This document shows positions 10,188-25,665 of a stretch of 64,000 bases of DNA, one piece after another. Source of the DNA: Cichorium intybus (taxonomy: Eukaryota; Streptophyta; Magnoliopsida; Asterales; Asteraceae); assembly GCA_023525715.1 (NCBI GenBank), contig CM042017.1:77142666-77206665 (forward strand). The letters are read 5' to 3'. Made by a program: the position numbers and the translations under genes. The stretch's first letter is position 1. Each line of letters opens with the position of its first letter. The notes beneath the pieces were generated by a model, which saw only the letters and a list, made by a program, of their open reading frames with translations, made no database searches and was not told the DNA's origin.

Positions 10188-11285
10188 AATATCTATCATC
10201 TTACATTTATGATTGAACTTTCAATTACAGACATTTGTCTGTCATCTATACTGATAATATTAGTTAATAGAGACTTTTTTTGTTTTTTCTAGTAGTCAAC
10301 TCTTGAGGAGGTTTCTTCCGATGAAAAAATCTTGGGAAAATGAGCCTTTTTCAAGTAATGTTTCCGCAGACCTATAGATAATGAACATATCGTTCATTTG
10401 ACTTTATGTTGAAGTGACACGAAATTACATTTTTTGTCAGTCTATATAAATTAAGATCTATCATGAATAGTCTTTGTGCAACAACCAGAACAATTCTCAT
10501 TCACACAAAAGATGAAGAATCCACAGGAATTGTTTTAAATAATCTTCAAAACACATACCAATATTTATAACTTTTAACCTTTTTATTAAAACCATATGGA
10601 ACGTGACAAAACCAGCAAGTGTGTGAAGATGTGAGTTGGGTATATACCTTGATCGTATAATGTACATCTGTTATAGATTCAACCGATGGTAAAAACGAGA
10701 ACATGTTTTTCAGTGCCACAGTTGAATGAATGAATGGTTATCGACAGGCACTTGTCTCTGTCAACCATGCATACAATTCAACGTACACATACCCTACTCC
10801 CTCCCGCTTTTAACATAATATAAAGACAAGACTAACGTCACTATCACACTTATCCCATGTTGGAAACCCTAATCCACTAACTTCCAAACCATTTATTGGT
10901 TTTAAACCGACAAACTTACAGCTATTTCTAACCCTAAGATGTTTGATGTGTCCGCGTTTAATATAACCTAATGCCATGTATTCGATTCTTGATAAACGTT
11001 ACGGTTAAATTTAGTTTAACGGAAAGTATTGACGGAAAAGCAAGCCTAAAAAAGAGTATGAACGATACTGATCAATGGACATTTACCAGGCACATCATAT
11101 TAATTAGGTAATAGATCGCATATAGATTTAAATAGTTAAAAAGATATTAACAAAACCGATAATATATATAAAAGTAGGTTCTTTTGAGAATGAAAAAATA
11201 GTTGAGATCACGAGACTAAATCTGTATCACATATTTTATCATATGCCCCTCTGGTGTTTCGGTGCCACCGGAGAGTTAACGCTGT

Positions 11286-11289
<4 letters not shown>
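10188..11289. other. Non-coding DNA, no feature recognised
   Basis: About 1.1 kb of mixed-composition sequence without a supportable reading frame, LTR boundary or repeat. It may be ancestral intergenic DNA. Confidence 0.5.

Positions 11290-11376
<87 letters not shown>
11290..11376. repeat. (TA)n microsatellite at the LINE 3' end
   Basis: About 86 bp of TA abutting the 3' end of the minus-strand LINE, where a poly(A) tail would be expected. Confidence 0.95.
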
Positions 11377-11378
<2 letters not shown>

Positions 11379-11453
11379 AAAGGCAACAAACAATAAATTA
11401 AAAAGAAACGCAGCACCAGCCAGGAGCTGGGAAACCGCGAAGGTCAAGACAAG

Positions 11454-12148
11454 TTACATCACGGTTAAAGCTAATCTAGGGGATAAAACCCACAGTCTCC
11501 TATCAATGTTAATTCTAGAGGCCCTTGAGTCGATCCACAAACACGACTCTCTTTGGATTTGACTAAATAAGGCATCCACTGATCTTCGTTTCTCCAGAAA
11601 GGTTGCTTCGTTCCAGTGTTGCCAAATAGATGCGATCAAAGCAGCCCCAATAACTCCTAAAGTCTTCTTTTCAGTAGCATCCCTCCCCTCCTCGGCAAGC
11701 CAGTCGAGAACTTCATCAATGGAATCTACATTTTTTTCTTTTAAATTCCACCAAAAAATGATTCTGCACCACAGTTCTTTAGCTAAGGGGCAGTCAATGA
11801 AGATATGCTTCACAGACTCTTCGAAAGAGTTGCAGACATCACAATTGGAATTTCCTGAAAACGCATTTATCTTAGCTAGGAGAGTTTTCACGCCTAACCT
11901 CTCTTTACAAGCTCTCCACACAAGGATGTTTATCTTTTTGGGCACCCATTTACACCACCTGTTCTTCCCAATTATCTCTTGGTTTTTGTTTGTAATTTTT
12001 TTTCTCATCCCAGCAACAGTGAATTGCTTCTTGGGATCGTCCACACAAAACCATTTGTCGTCTTTATCTTCAATCGCCACAGTTTGAATTAACGTGAATA
12101 GATTGTCCATGTATCGTCCGTTTTCAGTCGATCAATTACCAACGCATT
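11454..12148 (-). pseudogene. LINE ORF2 C-terminus, RVT zinc-binding domain
   Basis: The frame 12110-11454 contains KWVPKKINILVWRACKERLGVK, then CDVCNSFEESVKHIFIDCPLAKELW, the Cys/His pattern of the zinc-binding region after plant LINE and LINE-like reverse transcriptases. It ends at a stop near the element's 3' end. A stop separates it from the upstream reverse transcriptase piece (12149-12946). It probably contacts element RNA or target DNA during integration. Confidence 0.85.
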
Positions 12149-13547
<1,399 letters not shown>

Positions 13548-13559
13548 TATTCATATATG

Positions 13560-13960
13560 ATTTTCACCCCTACCATCTGCATCACCTTCGTCATCACTAC
13601 CACCGCCGCCACTACCACTACCGCCACCATCACCGCCACTAACACCGCCACCACCAACCACCACCACCATCGCTAATGCCAAATCCACCACCTGTATCAC
13701 CATCACCACCACCTCGACTACCACCACTACTACCACCTTTACCACCACCTCCAGCACCCCTTCCACCGCTACCACCACCCATCGCCACAACTACCACCTC
13801 AATCACTGCCACCGCCACCACCACCACCACTTTTGCCACTACCCTCCGCCACTTCCACCTCCACCAACACCACCACCTTACTAACACCGCCACCACCCAC
13901 TACAAACATCATCATCATTGTCGCCACCCTCTACCACCATCTTAACCACCCCAACCATAT
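13560..13960. repeat. ACC/CCA trinucleotide-rich tract
   Basis: About 400 bp of degenerate CCACCACCATCACC on the plus strand with very few G. It gives spurious Pro/Thr-rich and Val/Gly-rich frames on the two strands. Sits between two (TA)n tracts. Confidence 0.85.
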
Positions 13961-13981
13961 ATGTCTATTTATAAGTGATTA

Positions 13982-14467
<486 letters not shown>

Positions 14468-14499
14468 TTAGTTTCGCACCCGCACGTTGCAGCGGGGTG
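14468..14499 (-). mobile_element. Helitron-like 3' terminus
   Basis: On the minus strand: a CCCGC/GCGGG hairpin with loop TGCAACGT, a short spacer, then CTAA followed by T. This is the plant Helitron 3' end (hairpin, about 10 nt, CTRR, inserted before T). The element body would run to higher coordinates; I could not place its 5' TC end or any RepHel coding. Confidence 0.55.
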
Positions 14500-16433
<1,934 letters not shown>

Positions 16434-16686
16434 TTCATTTGCTATTAGATAGATATCAATATTGATGTGTTTCAAAGGAAAAAAACTTTACGTTTTAATA
16501 TTCACAGTTTAATAACTAGAAATTTTATTATATTGTGAATAATATAAAACGTATTAAAAATAATAAAATTTATTAAGTTTAGTGTATTTTTCACGTAATA
16601 AACAAGTGTAAAAAAAAAAACTTGTTTCTTAATGTGTGAATATCGGTTCACATGGTTGTTAACCTTTTAGTGGTTCTGGTTTGATC

Positions 16687-16813
<127 letters not shown>

Positions 16814-17402
16814 AAAGTGAATATATGGCTGTCATGTATCTAACATTATATATAGAACTTATTAAAACGACATAGTATTAATTAAATTCATCAAAACAAC
16901 CCTTGATTTTCTCCTAATTCCTCTCCACTTTACACCTTTTCTTCTCTCGCATGCATAGAACGTATCTTCTTCACTCCTCCACGTTCTTTTTCTTATTACG
17001 TTTTCCTTTCAGTTGCTTGCTACATACATAGAGAAACGAAAAATATATCCGAAATTAGTAAATCAAAATTGGATCTTGATGGTAGACTTTGCCGCACATG
17101 GCAAAAAAACGATAATCATAAAAGTAAGGATTTGGTTTATGATCATTAATGCTAAGTGTCATGCTTTTTATATTATGTATTCCCTTAAAATTCCCATTCA
17201 GTTTGCTACGGATGAATCGATTAACATGGGGTGTTGCAAGAGTTTTGGATTATTTTCATAGATATCGCTTAAATATCAATTTAAATTCATACGAATTATG
17301 AAGGAACCTATACATTTAAAGATCTGCTAAAGTCGGACGAACTATTCCTCAACGATTATGATAATTCACGGCATGATCCATGGATGCTGCAATTGAATTA
17401 AA

Positions 17403-17432
17403 CTAGTGTAATTTTCCCGCGCGTTGCTGCGG
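17403..17432 (-). mobile_element. Helitron-like 3' terminus (second)
   Basis: On the minus strand: hairpin CCGCAGCAACGCGCGG, then GAAAATTACACTAG followed by T, matching hairpin plus CTRR-T. The body extends to higher coordinates; the 5' end was not found. Confidence 0.55.
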
Positions 17433-18108
17433 ATAAATTTCTATGAAAAAATTTAAAAAAAGGCTTGTTAGTTTGTATAAACGAAAAAGTATTTAAAAAG
17501 CCATGTAAAATTTCTAAAAAACAAATTTACTTAAAAATTGTAAAAGAACTTGTTCAATTGAAAAAAAAGGAAATTTGAGGAACATAAAACAAAGATATAA
17601 AAAAACTGGGAAAATTTGTAATGTTACTTGTGAAACAAAATGTAATCGAAGTTGTAAAAATAATTTTAAAAAAATTGTAACAAATTAAAGAAAAAAAGTT
17701 AATTTTTTAAAAGATGTAAAAAAATTTGAGGAAAACTTGGCGAAAATGTTGACGTTAAATTTGTAAAAGATATTAAAAGTGGACCAAAAATATAATTAAA
17801 AAAAAAGCTATATGAAACTTATAAAAAATATGTGTATCAAATTTGTAATATGGGTGAATGTTATAGAAAATGAAATTTTGAAAGGGGGAAGAGACATATC
17901 GAAAAAAAAAAAATAGGAAATGAAAAAGGAATAAAGAGTGATAGAGGTGGGAATCGAACGTGAATCCCTTCCTTGTCTTCCAATGCTACAAACCGGTAGA
18001 ACAAATTTTTTTTTTATCAGTTTTGCAAACAAATAATTTTAAATACAAAAAAAGCGCAGGTTAGCAAAACCCACAAATGAACAGTAAACGGCTCACTTTA
18101 AGGGCAAG

Positions 18109-18110
<2 letters not shown>

Positions 18111-18202
<92 letters not shown>
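18111..18202. repeat. (TA)n microsatellite
   Basis: About 90 bp of TA inside the inverted-repeat-bounded unit. Confidence 0.95.
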
Positions 18203-18207
<5 letters not shown>

Positions 18208-18342
18208 GCCATAGAACACAATAAAATATACCAAAGCTTATAGAAAATATAAACTAAGGAAAGAATGTAGAAATATTTGATTTGATATAACGTAAAACTA
18301 CGTAGTTTTGTAGGTTCTATACCTAACATTGGATACATAACA

Positions 18343-18344
<2 letters not shown>

Positions 18345-18414
<70 letters not shown>
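18345..18414. repeat. (TA)n microsatellite
   Basis: About 70 bp of TA at the right border of the inverted-repeat unit. Confidence 0.95.
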
Positions 18415-18416
<2 letters not shown>

Positions 18417-18904
18417 GAGAACCTTTTTTTTCGTGAGAACTTGAGAACTTCTAAACTAAAATCGTTTTTTCAAAAAAATTACTTAATGCATTAAGTTGAT
18501 TATATTTAAGACCTTTCGTCAAAAAAAATTGAAATAAAATGCGCATATAAGAAATGTGCATATGTGTATTTTTGTGCAAATGTGCGTATGTGCACATGTG
18601 CACCTTAAAAATCAGTTGAACCATCGAACCGATTGAACGACCGACTTAGTTTTTTATAAAATCATATATAATTATTGATAAAAGGTAATTGAAAAAATAA
18701 AAATTTAGATATACAAAATACATAATATGGTAGATAATTCGGTTTATTTTAGCAACTCGCAGACGTTAAAAACAAACAATCTTCTTCTTACATATTGCAA
18801 ACATTTGGTCCACCTCTTTTTCTACAGATGTCTGCAGATGTGGTCCACATACTGCAGACCTTTTACCTCTTAAAAAACAAACACCACATAAGTGGAGGAG
18901 AACT
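18415..18904. other. Non-coding DNA with a TGTGCATATG patch
   Basis: Starts with repeated GAGAACTT words, then an alternating purine-pyrimidine patch at 18538-18602 of the same kind as 8485-9130. No gene. Confidence 0.5.
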
Positions 18905-19675
18905 GATCATCTTGGGGTAAGGAAGAAAAGCAACTCGATTTTCTGTTCGCTAGCGAGTGCGTGTAGACATCTTCAGTACGGTAAGGCAGGATTATTGGCT
19001 TCCTTGTCTGATACTCATATAATAAAGGAGAAGATGGTGGATGATGTTTTGATTGTTCGAGAGTTCCCGGATGTATTACCTGATGATTTGCCTGGAGTGC
19101 CTCCCGAGAGGCAGGTGGAGTTTTGTATTGATCTGGTTCCGGGCGCAGCTCCGATAGCTAAGGCGCCGTATCGCTCGCACTGCTGGAGATGCTAGAGTTG
19201 TTTAGTCAGCTGTAAGAGCTTTTGGAAAAAGGGATTCATTCGACTCAACAGCTCCCCCAGGGAAGTGCGACTTCTGTTCGTGAAAAAGAAGGATGGGTCC
19301 CATCGGATGTGTATTGATTATCAGGAGGTGAACAAACTCATGATCAAGAATATGTATCCATTGCCTAGGATCAACGATTTATTTGACTAGCTCCAGGGGT
19401 CTTGGTGGTTCATCAGATGAGGATTAGGGAAGAGGATGTATAGAAAACAACGTTTCGGACGAGATATGGTCATTATGGATTTGATAAACCAGGTCTATAG
19501 ACCCATGTTAGACCAATCGGTGATTGTGTTTATTGATGAAATATTGGTTTACTCACGGAGTAAGGAATTGCATAAGATTCATTTGAGGGAAGTCCTAGAG
19601 ATGTTAAGGAGGGAAATGTTCTACGAAAAATTCTCAAAGTGTGATTTATAGTTAAGGGAGGTTCAGTTCCTCGGG
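18905..19675 (+). pseudogene. Ty3/gypsy reverse transcriptase remnant (element H)
   Basis: The plus strand reads VREFPDVLPDDLPGVPPERQVEFCIDL, the conserved N-terminal approach to gypsy reverse transcriptase. Other frames give FVKKKDGSHRMCIDYQEVNK and PLPRINDLFD. After a deletion that removes the region around the second catalytic motif comes YRPMLDQSVIVFIDEILVYSRSKE, where the catalytic F-DD reads FIDE. It ends in REVQFLGC where LTR G begins. It is the oldest recognisable layer of the nested stack. Non-functional. Confidence 0.85.
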
Positions 19676-21524
19676 TGTAACACTAGTTTTCATAAACAAG
19701 GGTAAAATGCTAATTTTAAAAGGAGCCGAGCAGATTTTTTTGAACCGACAAATATTTTGACACCTAACCTAATATCCTTCTAACCTAATCCACCTAATCC
19801 CCTAGTAGGATTTGAACCCAGGACCTCAAGGAGGCCAGAAATTCAACTTTGCTGCTGGACCATAAGGGAGCAGAGCAGATAGCGGCGATATATCAGTTGG
19901 AAAGCGATGCTATCTGTTGGCGATGAGATAGCGATGCTAAGTGTATAGTTAGCGATGCTATCTACGAGCTGGACAAAAGGTGTTTTAAACAAAAAGTCGG
20001 TTATTTTGGTGGGGATATTCCCTCAATATTTTCAGAGAAAAAGGGTAGTCGATCACCGAAGCTGGAGGGACGAGAATTGAGTTAAAAGACTCGGAAAATG
20101 AAGAAATTGGATGTGTTGATTTCTTCCCCAAGGTATACTTCAATTCCTTTGAGATGTTGCTGATTTTCAACCAATGCTAAGTGATAATAAGAGTTTGATT
20201 TCCATATAAAAGTGTTTTGGGGTTGATTCAGAGGTTAGGATATCTCTGAGAGTCAAAAAGGGATTGATAGAGGTTGAAACCCAGGCTTAAATAGTGATTT
20301 GAGGTGTACGTCGATAGTGGCGCTATTGATGAACATAACGACGCTATCCTTAAAGCTCATAGATAACGACGCTATCTATAATGATAACAGCGTTATCTAT
20401 GCTGAATTTGGAAAATGGCTTGTTTTAGGTCCCTAAAGTTAGAGCAGTTTTACCAATGTCTGAATGTGTATATTATTGTGATAATAAATAGTGATTGGGG
20501 TTCCTGGGGACGAGAACGAGCTTGGAGCGGGAAGATCCTAATTACACGTCTATCGAGGTAAGTAACCCTGCCTAGCATGTTAGTTGTGATAAGTGTGTAT
20601 TATGTGGTGTGTAATATATTGTGTACATATTGTGCAAATAGCTGTGTAAGTGATACTACCATCGAGAATTGGTAGTGTGTTGTATAGTGTGTAAAGGTGA
20701 TGAATTTGGAAGTTCGCGGGGTTATGCGTGGAGTTAGGAATTGGCACGAGATGAGGACTTCGTGAACATGAGTTAGCCGTTAATCTAGAGTTAAAAAGGG
20801 GATGTGTATCAGTGTGTGTGGTTTCTAGGTGTTGTGGATATTTACATAACTGCATAATGAGTACCATGTAGTCATGACATTGAGCATATGTGGCTTAGAG
20901 TTGTCACATAATAGGATCTTTGTGATAGGGATGTTGGGGGACATCTGTGCGACCACATAACAGGTACCTTGTGGTTGCAATTTGGGCCTTACGGTCCATA
21001 AGTGTTGTGAAGGCCTAAGTAGCCCATTTAGGGCTTAGTGGCCGAGGGATTAGGTTTAAGCACCCAATATATGTTGTGATGACTTTAATGGCTGACAGTT
21101 CTATCACACATACAGGGGGTATAAGGTGAGGCTTTGTGACTCAAGACCGTGGGGGTTGATGAGGGGATGGATAGCTGATTTGAGGAGTTGTGAAAGAGCA
21201 AAAGGGTGTGATATAATATGGTGGTTCTGTAATTATGTGTGATGACTTTATTACTTGTGGTTCCATGATTGTGGTGTTTTACGTGTAGTGCTGTGAATGT
21301 TTTTATATTATGCTATTGTATGGTTGCTCATTAAGCTTTGTAGCTTACGTGTTTGTGTTATGTTGTATGCAAGTTAGGGATTAGTAGCACCCAGCTCTGA
21401 TCGTGGGATCGATCATGAAGATATCTGCTTGTGATTCTGGGACTCGAATATACCTATTTTGTGTTTATAATGATTTAATGTGTAAATGTTTGTGTATACT
21501 CGGTGTCGAAAATCGGGCGTTATA
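19676..21524 (+). repeat. 5' LTR of element G
   Basis: TGTAACAC to GTTATA (a decayed GTTACA), about 1.7 kb without the inserted SINE. It carries repeated small inverted motifs such as TAGC-GAT-GCTA and GATAAC-AGC-GTTATC (19890-20400), small GGCC/GGCT hairpins near 20985-21050 and a TAAGCT-TTGT-AGCTTA hairpin at 21332-21347 matching one in LTR J. Confidence 0.72.
19736..19863 (-). mobile_element. tRNA-derived SINE with target-site duplication
   Basis: Read on the minus strand it has an A box-like TGGTCCAGCAGC (19851-19862), a perfect B box GGTTCAAATCC (19808-19818) and ends in a short A run (19735-19741). Flanks form a 17 bp direct repeat, 19719-19735 and 19864-19880 (GGAGC.GAGCAGAT core, two mismatches). 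Size about 128 bp. RNA polymerase III promoter boxes, A tail and long target duplication are the SINE hallmarks. It sits 60 bp inside LTR G. Confidence 0.75.
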
Positions 21525-21527
21525 AGT

Positions 21528-21540
21528 TGGTATTTGAGCC
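21528..21540 (+). other. Primer-binding site of G
   Basis: TGGTATTTGAGCC, two changes from the tRNA-Met complement TGGTATCAGAGCC, 3 bp after the LTR. Confidence 0.7.
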
Positions 21541-21655
21541 GTGGTTTAAGTGAACCAGGTGTTTGTAACATATTTTCCTAGACTTAAACCATAGGGAATA
21601 GTGGGCATTTAATTTAATTATGTGATGTAACTAACCTAGTTGTTTGGGTTCGAAG

Positions 21656-21935
21656 ATGGTTAATACTAGGAGTAATCCGGGTTGTGGGGATACCCTGCGG
21701 GGAGCTCCACGAGGAGGTCAGAATCAGTCGCAGAGCTCAGTGTATAGAGAGTCAAGGGACACAAGCAGAGGATCCGCAGGAGTTATGGGCAATAGTCGCT
21801 AGTTGTCCGTGAGTTGTTACCTACTATGTTAAATACTCAGGGAGAGATTGCTGGAAAAGAGACGCATGATAGGCCTCTGGCAGGTGAAGGTCAGAGCAGG
21901 GAAGGAGCAGTTGCAGGTGACATCATCGTAGTCGT
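21656..21935 (+). pseudogene. Gag N-terminus of G, truncated
   Basis: The ATG at 21656 opens MVNTRSNPGCGD, the usual start of Tekay-type gag, then a Gly/Arg/Gln/Ser-rich stretch. A TAG at 21800 interrupts after 48 codons; other frames continue with EIAGKETHDRPLAGEG until the Athila-like insertion at 21936. The capsid domain is missing. Confidence 0.7.
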
Positions 21936-22904
21936 TGATACGGTTAAAAATATAAGATTTAATACCTTACAAGCACACTAGCTAAGTGGAAGTAAGGGTC
22001 GATCCGTGGAGTCGGTGGTTGAATATATGTGTTCGAAATTAACCTAACTATAGTGTCACTCTATAGTTGGCGACGTTCCATACACTTCACAGAATCCAAT
22101 CCAAACGAATACTGAAAGCATAAACTAATGATTATCAACTAATACAGCTAAACTTAATCCAAATTAAACTAAGATGTTCTGACCCCGAGCTATACTTAGA
22201 AAATCAGAATCATCAACCAATTCAAACAATCAATCAAACAACTAAAAAAGCAATAAAGCATTAAACGAAATTAACAACTAAAATAACTAAAACCAATGAT
22301 TGCATTAAACTAAAGAAAATTCAAAAGTCGAATGTTGCTGACTTCAATCAGAATCCAATCCCGACACGTTCCAGCGAGTTCCACAATCCAGAACCGTTGG
22401 AAACGAGCGACAAACAAAACCGAAAACCAAAGAAAATAAACTAAAACTATGAAAATACCAATACTCGATCTCTAAAATCCGAAAATACGAGTCGAAGGGG
22501 CCTGAGTTCCACTCCAAGGTCGGGTCTTCGCTCCCGAAACACGAACTAGATGCCTCTATTTATAGTTGCGAAATCTGACTGGTCGCGGCACGTATAGGTG
22601 AAAACTGCGGCGCAACCTTATCTCTAACCCCAATATTCGCTTTTTGAATGTCAAACTCATCATCCGTTCATTGACTTTTCGCGACGCGCGTCTACCTCAG
22701 TCGGCGGCACACATGTCTTTTCGTCTAAAAATAGACTTCATCCCAAACTTCACCATTTTGTACGTATTTAACCCCTATATTCAACATATTTCGCACACAA
22801 GCACTAGACACAAAAACGTGAGTATATAACAGTTTACGAGATATATTTCATTCAGAATAGGGCTCAACAACGACTAAAATACTTGATATTAGTAGGCATC
22901 ATCA
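21936..22904 (-). repeat. 3' LTR of element A
   Basis: Plus strand TGATACGG to GGCATCATCA (969 bp). Minus strand starts TGATGATGCCTAC and has a TATAAATAGAGGCA box (22551-22564), also found in the LTRs of B and, as TATAAATAGATGC, E. It holds two pairs of CG-rich boxes (22581-22617 and 22679-22711). Confidence 0.8.
22581..22711. other. Two CG-rich box pairs in LTR A
   Basis: GGTCGCGGCACG, 14 bp, GCGGCGCAACC; then TCGCGACGCGCGT (22679-22691), 9 bp, TCGGCGGCACA (22701-22711). They lie just downstream of the TATA box in the LTR's own sense. Confidence 0.65.
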
Positions 22905-24041
22905 AACACCCTACACTTGTGCCTAGCTTGTTCCCAAGCAAGTGAGTTTTTTAACAAATTCTAACTAAAACTCAAATATCTTTGAATGCTTTCAGTTTCA
23001 AAGTTTATTATTTCCAAAAGTTAGATAAAAAATGATTTTTCAGAAAAATTCCCAGAATACTCTTTGGAAATCATGACTTTCTAAAGAACCCTTGATTACA
23101 AATTTTCAGTTCACCGGGATGCACTTACTCATTCAGATTCTAAAGACCGTTAAAGAACTATCCATGACTTTCAATATTGTCCGTGTAACGAGCTTTTTAA
23201 AATACTATCTCAGACCAGACGATCTTAGGTAGTAAGGTGCATAAATGCCCTTTCAGGGCCACCCGTTTCGAACCTACCGGCTCGAATAACAAAGGCCACT
23301 GATTGACAATTCCTTTCTGAATCCTAATCCTAAAATATTCTAAATCTAGAATTTTATAACTCCTAAAACTCAACTTATTTAACTAAACCATAGCATGCTA
23401 ACAACTAAATAGTATCTCTTGAAAAATACTAATGCTAAAACACTCAAAACCTATTCGTTTCTAAGTTACAAGTTCTTAATTTTTTTTGAATTTTGCTAAA
23501 ATTTTGAAAATTACTTGTTTTTCGCAAACATTTCAAAAATACTCTTTCGACCGTCCACACCCCACACTTAAAACCGTACAACGTCCCCGTTGTACATAAA
23601 ATATTTAAAACAAGGGAGAAAGAGTTACCCCCTTAGGAACGGTAGACTGCTTGCTTGTCGGAACCAATATGACAGGGTATCACAATCGCACCTCGTGGTA
23701 TGACTGTCCGAAGTTGTGGCGCAACAGTGAACACTAAATGACAAGTGTAGGGGTACGGTGACCCTACACTTCCATGATACAACTCTTCGGTGGATCTCAT
23801 TGGTACTTGCATACAAGAACACTTAACAAACACATTAAACCTAAAAAGCAAACATAAAAATAATAGTAGTAAGTTCTGTACAATGTTTTAAAAAATATGC
23901 AAAAGAAAAATACAATCACTCATCACCGTGATGCTGCGTACATTAAACCTAAAAAGCAAACATAAAAATAATAGTAGTAAGTTCTGTACAATGTTTTAAA
24001 AAATATACAAAAGAAAAATACAATCACTCATCACCGTAATG
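22905..24041 (-). other. 3' untranslated region of A with two hairpin-polypurine modules
   Basis: In minus sense, GTACAACG-GGGA-CGTTGTAC (23576-23595) is followed by TTTTAAGTGTGGGGTGTGG. About 650 bp later, next to the LTR, a second hairpin, CTTGCTTG-GGAA-CAAGCTAG (22923-22942), is followed by AAGTGTAGGGTGTT. The LTR-adjacent tract is the polypurine tract; the distal one may be a second initiation site. A 108 bp tandem duplication lies at 23833-24048. Confidence 0.65.
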
Positions 24042-24048
24042 CTACGTT
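23833..24048. repeat. 108 bp tandem duplication
   Basis: CATTAAACCTAAAAAGCAAA starts at 23833 and again at 23941, and the copies differ at only a few positions, so it is recent. Not seen at the same place in E. Confidence 0.85.
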
Positions 24049-25434
24049 CCCAATGGACCAACCTCATCGTCCTGGTGTCGAGGGGGAAAGGGTGGTATCT
24101 CGTGTATAACGAGCTGTAACATGATCAACCGCTGAGTTTCCGCCATCCAGCGCTGCTGGGCCTCCAGGCGTGCCATCATCGCAGCAAGTTCCTGCTAGGC
24201 AGCCTGCACGTCTACAGGCTGAGGTGCTAGGCGTGGCTGAGGCGGTGATTGGACTGGTGCCTCCACTCTCCACCGCTGAGCGGGTTGGAGCAACGAGTGC
24301 TCCTCCTCCTCATCATCGGTCGTACCCGGTACATGCCCATTCTCAAAAGCTGGAGCACCTTCATGGTCTCCAAATAACGTCCCTGAGCTTGAGTGGATGA
24401 TGTCAGGGCCAGGTGGGCAAGGACATCGACAGTGAGAATGCCGTAAGATCGGGCCAATCGTGTGACATAATGGCCACCAGCCATCGGGCTCTTCGCGCCC
24501 GTGTACGAAGCTCTGGATGTTAGAAAGCCGGCCAAGGAGAATGGCAGGTTGAGGAACCTGCTGGGGTCTGAAAGGGCCCACATGTAATACATGCGTCGTG
24601 GGACACCTTCTTACATTCCCTCATGTGTGTAATGGAGGTGGATATGATCCGGTGCATCAGTCGGTGTAGCGGAAAGCGGAACTGGCTCTCCTTGGCCCCG
24701 CCAGCATCGAACCTCTTGTTGGACATCGCTGCCCAAATGACATCATCTGAATCTTTCTGTGGGTTGTCGGTGATGCAGGCAGCCAGGAAAGGCTGGAAAT
24801 GAATGCTGCCGATCTCTGCCTCAGTATATATCCCGGTGCGCCTGGCAAAGTCCCGAAGCGTACACTCCCGGCTCTGTCCTCCCAGTCTAAATCGGATCAG
24901 GTGGGCCCTAGGCTCGTGTGAAGCTGGAGCGTAGGCGCATGTCGAAAAGAACTCAAGCGTGAGATCCTTGTACACCACGTCGTCCTCCTGGGCCAAGAGC
25001 CTGTCCCAGCCCTGACATGTGAATGTAAATTCCCTCTCCGCGTGAGTCCAAGTGCGGTGGAGGAAGGGCAACAGCTGAGCCCAAAGTCCCATCTTGGTCA
25101 GCACGGCTCGGTCAAAGTGTATCGCTGGAAGAACCGGACACGTGTTAATAGCCCGGAGCCGACTCTGGTAATGCTAGGTCTCCTCTAATATGTCGGGAAA
25201 CTGAAGGAACGGGTGATCCGGCATATAATCTATCTGCTGCTGAGCCATCTCGAAAACACAAGAAAGAAGCGAGAAAATGAAGGATTGATCGGATCTCTGT
25301 TTTACCGCGACGTGGTGTGAAAATGGAGCGACGTGGGTAATGCGTACCTGATATGGCGGTTCCATCCGATCAAATTCCGCGGCGTGAAGAGGGTTTACGC
25401 ACGGCACGCGCTCGAAAAATAAACCCCTGCGCAT
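24042..25434 (-). pseudogene. Athila ORF1-type protein, frameshifted
   Basis: Minus strand: FLQFPDILEE, then LLPFLHRTWTH, FTCQGWDRLLAQEDDVVYKD, EFFSTCAYAP and LIRFRLGGQSRECTLRDFARR. After a shift near 24590 come DPSRFLNLPFSLAG and YVTRLARSYGIL. This matches the ORF1-type protein of Athila retrotransposons; its role is not established and I do not infer an envelope. At least one frameshift and several C-terminal stops. Alignable along most of its length with the E copy (40352-41661). Confidence 0.7.
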
Positions 25435-25665
25435 CGGGTTTGTTGAAACACGCGCGGCGTGTTACTTCCCTTGATGCGTCATGACCTTCAATATTTGCCA
25501 ATCCCCAATTTGTTGACCCCACACTTGCTTCAGGCCGTACTTTTTAATGATGATGATGATTACTTTTCCTTAATTACCTCGAAAACATAACCTAACCTAT
25601 CTACAGGATGGGTTGCCTCCCACCAAGCGGTAAGTTTAACGTCTTCAGCCAGACAGTGCTGCTTT

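Larger units (their letters stand above)
19676..21935 (+). mobile_element. Ty3/gypsy Tekay-like element, 5' end only (element G)
   Basis: A 5' LTR starting TGTAACAC inside H, a tRNA-Met-type primer-binding site and the start of gag (MVNTRSNP), cut at 21936 by element A. The remainder must lie beyond the right edge, past everything nested in A. Confidence 0.75.

Noticed and set aside
13551..13945. Pro/Thr-rich (plus) and Val/Gly-rich (minus) frames
   Set aside because: Product of the ACC trinucleotide tract; no start context, domain or codon structure.
17013..17261. An 83-codon frame considered as a small gene
   Set aside because: No recognisable domain, AT-rich composition and repeat-bounded surroundings. 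A captured gene fragment cannot be excluded.
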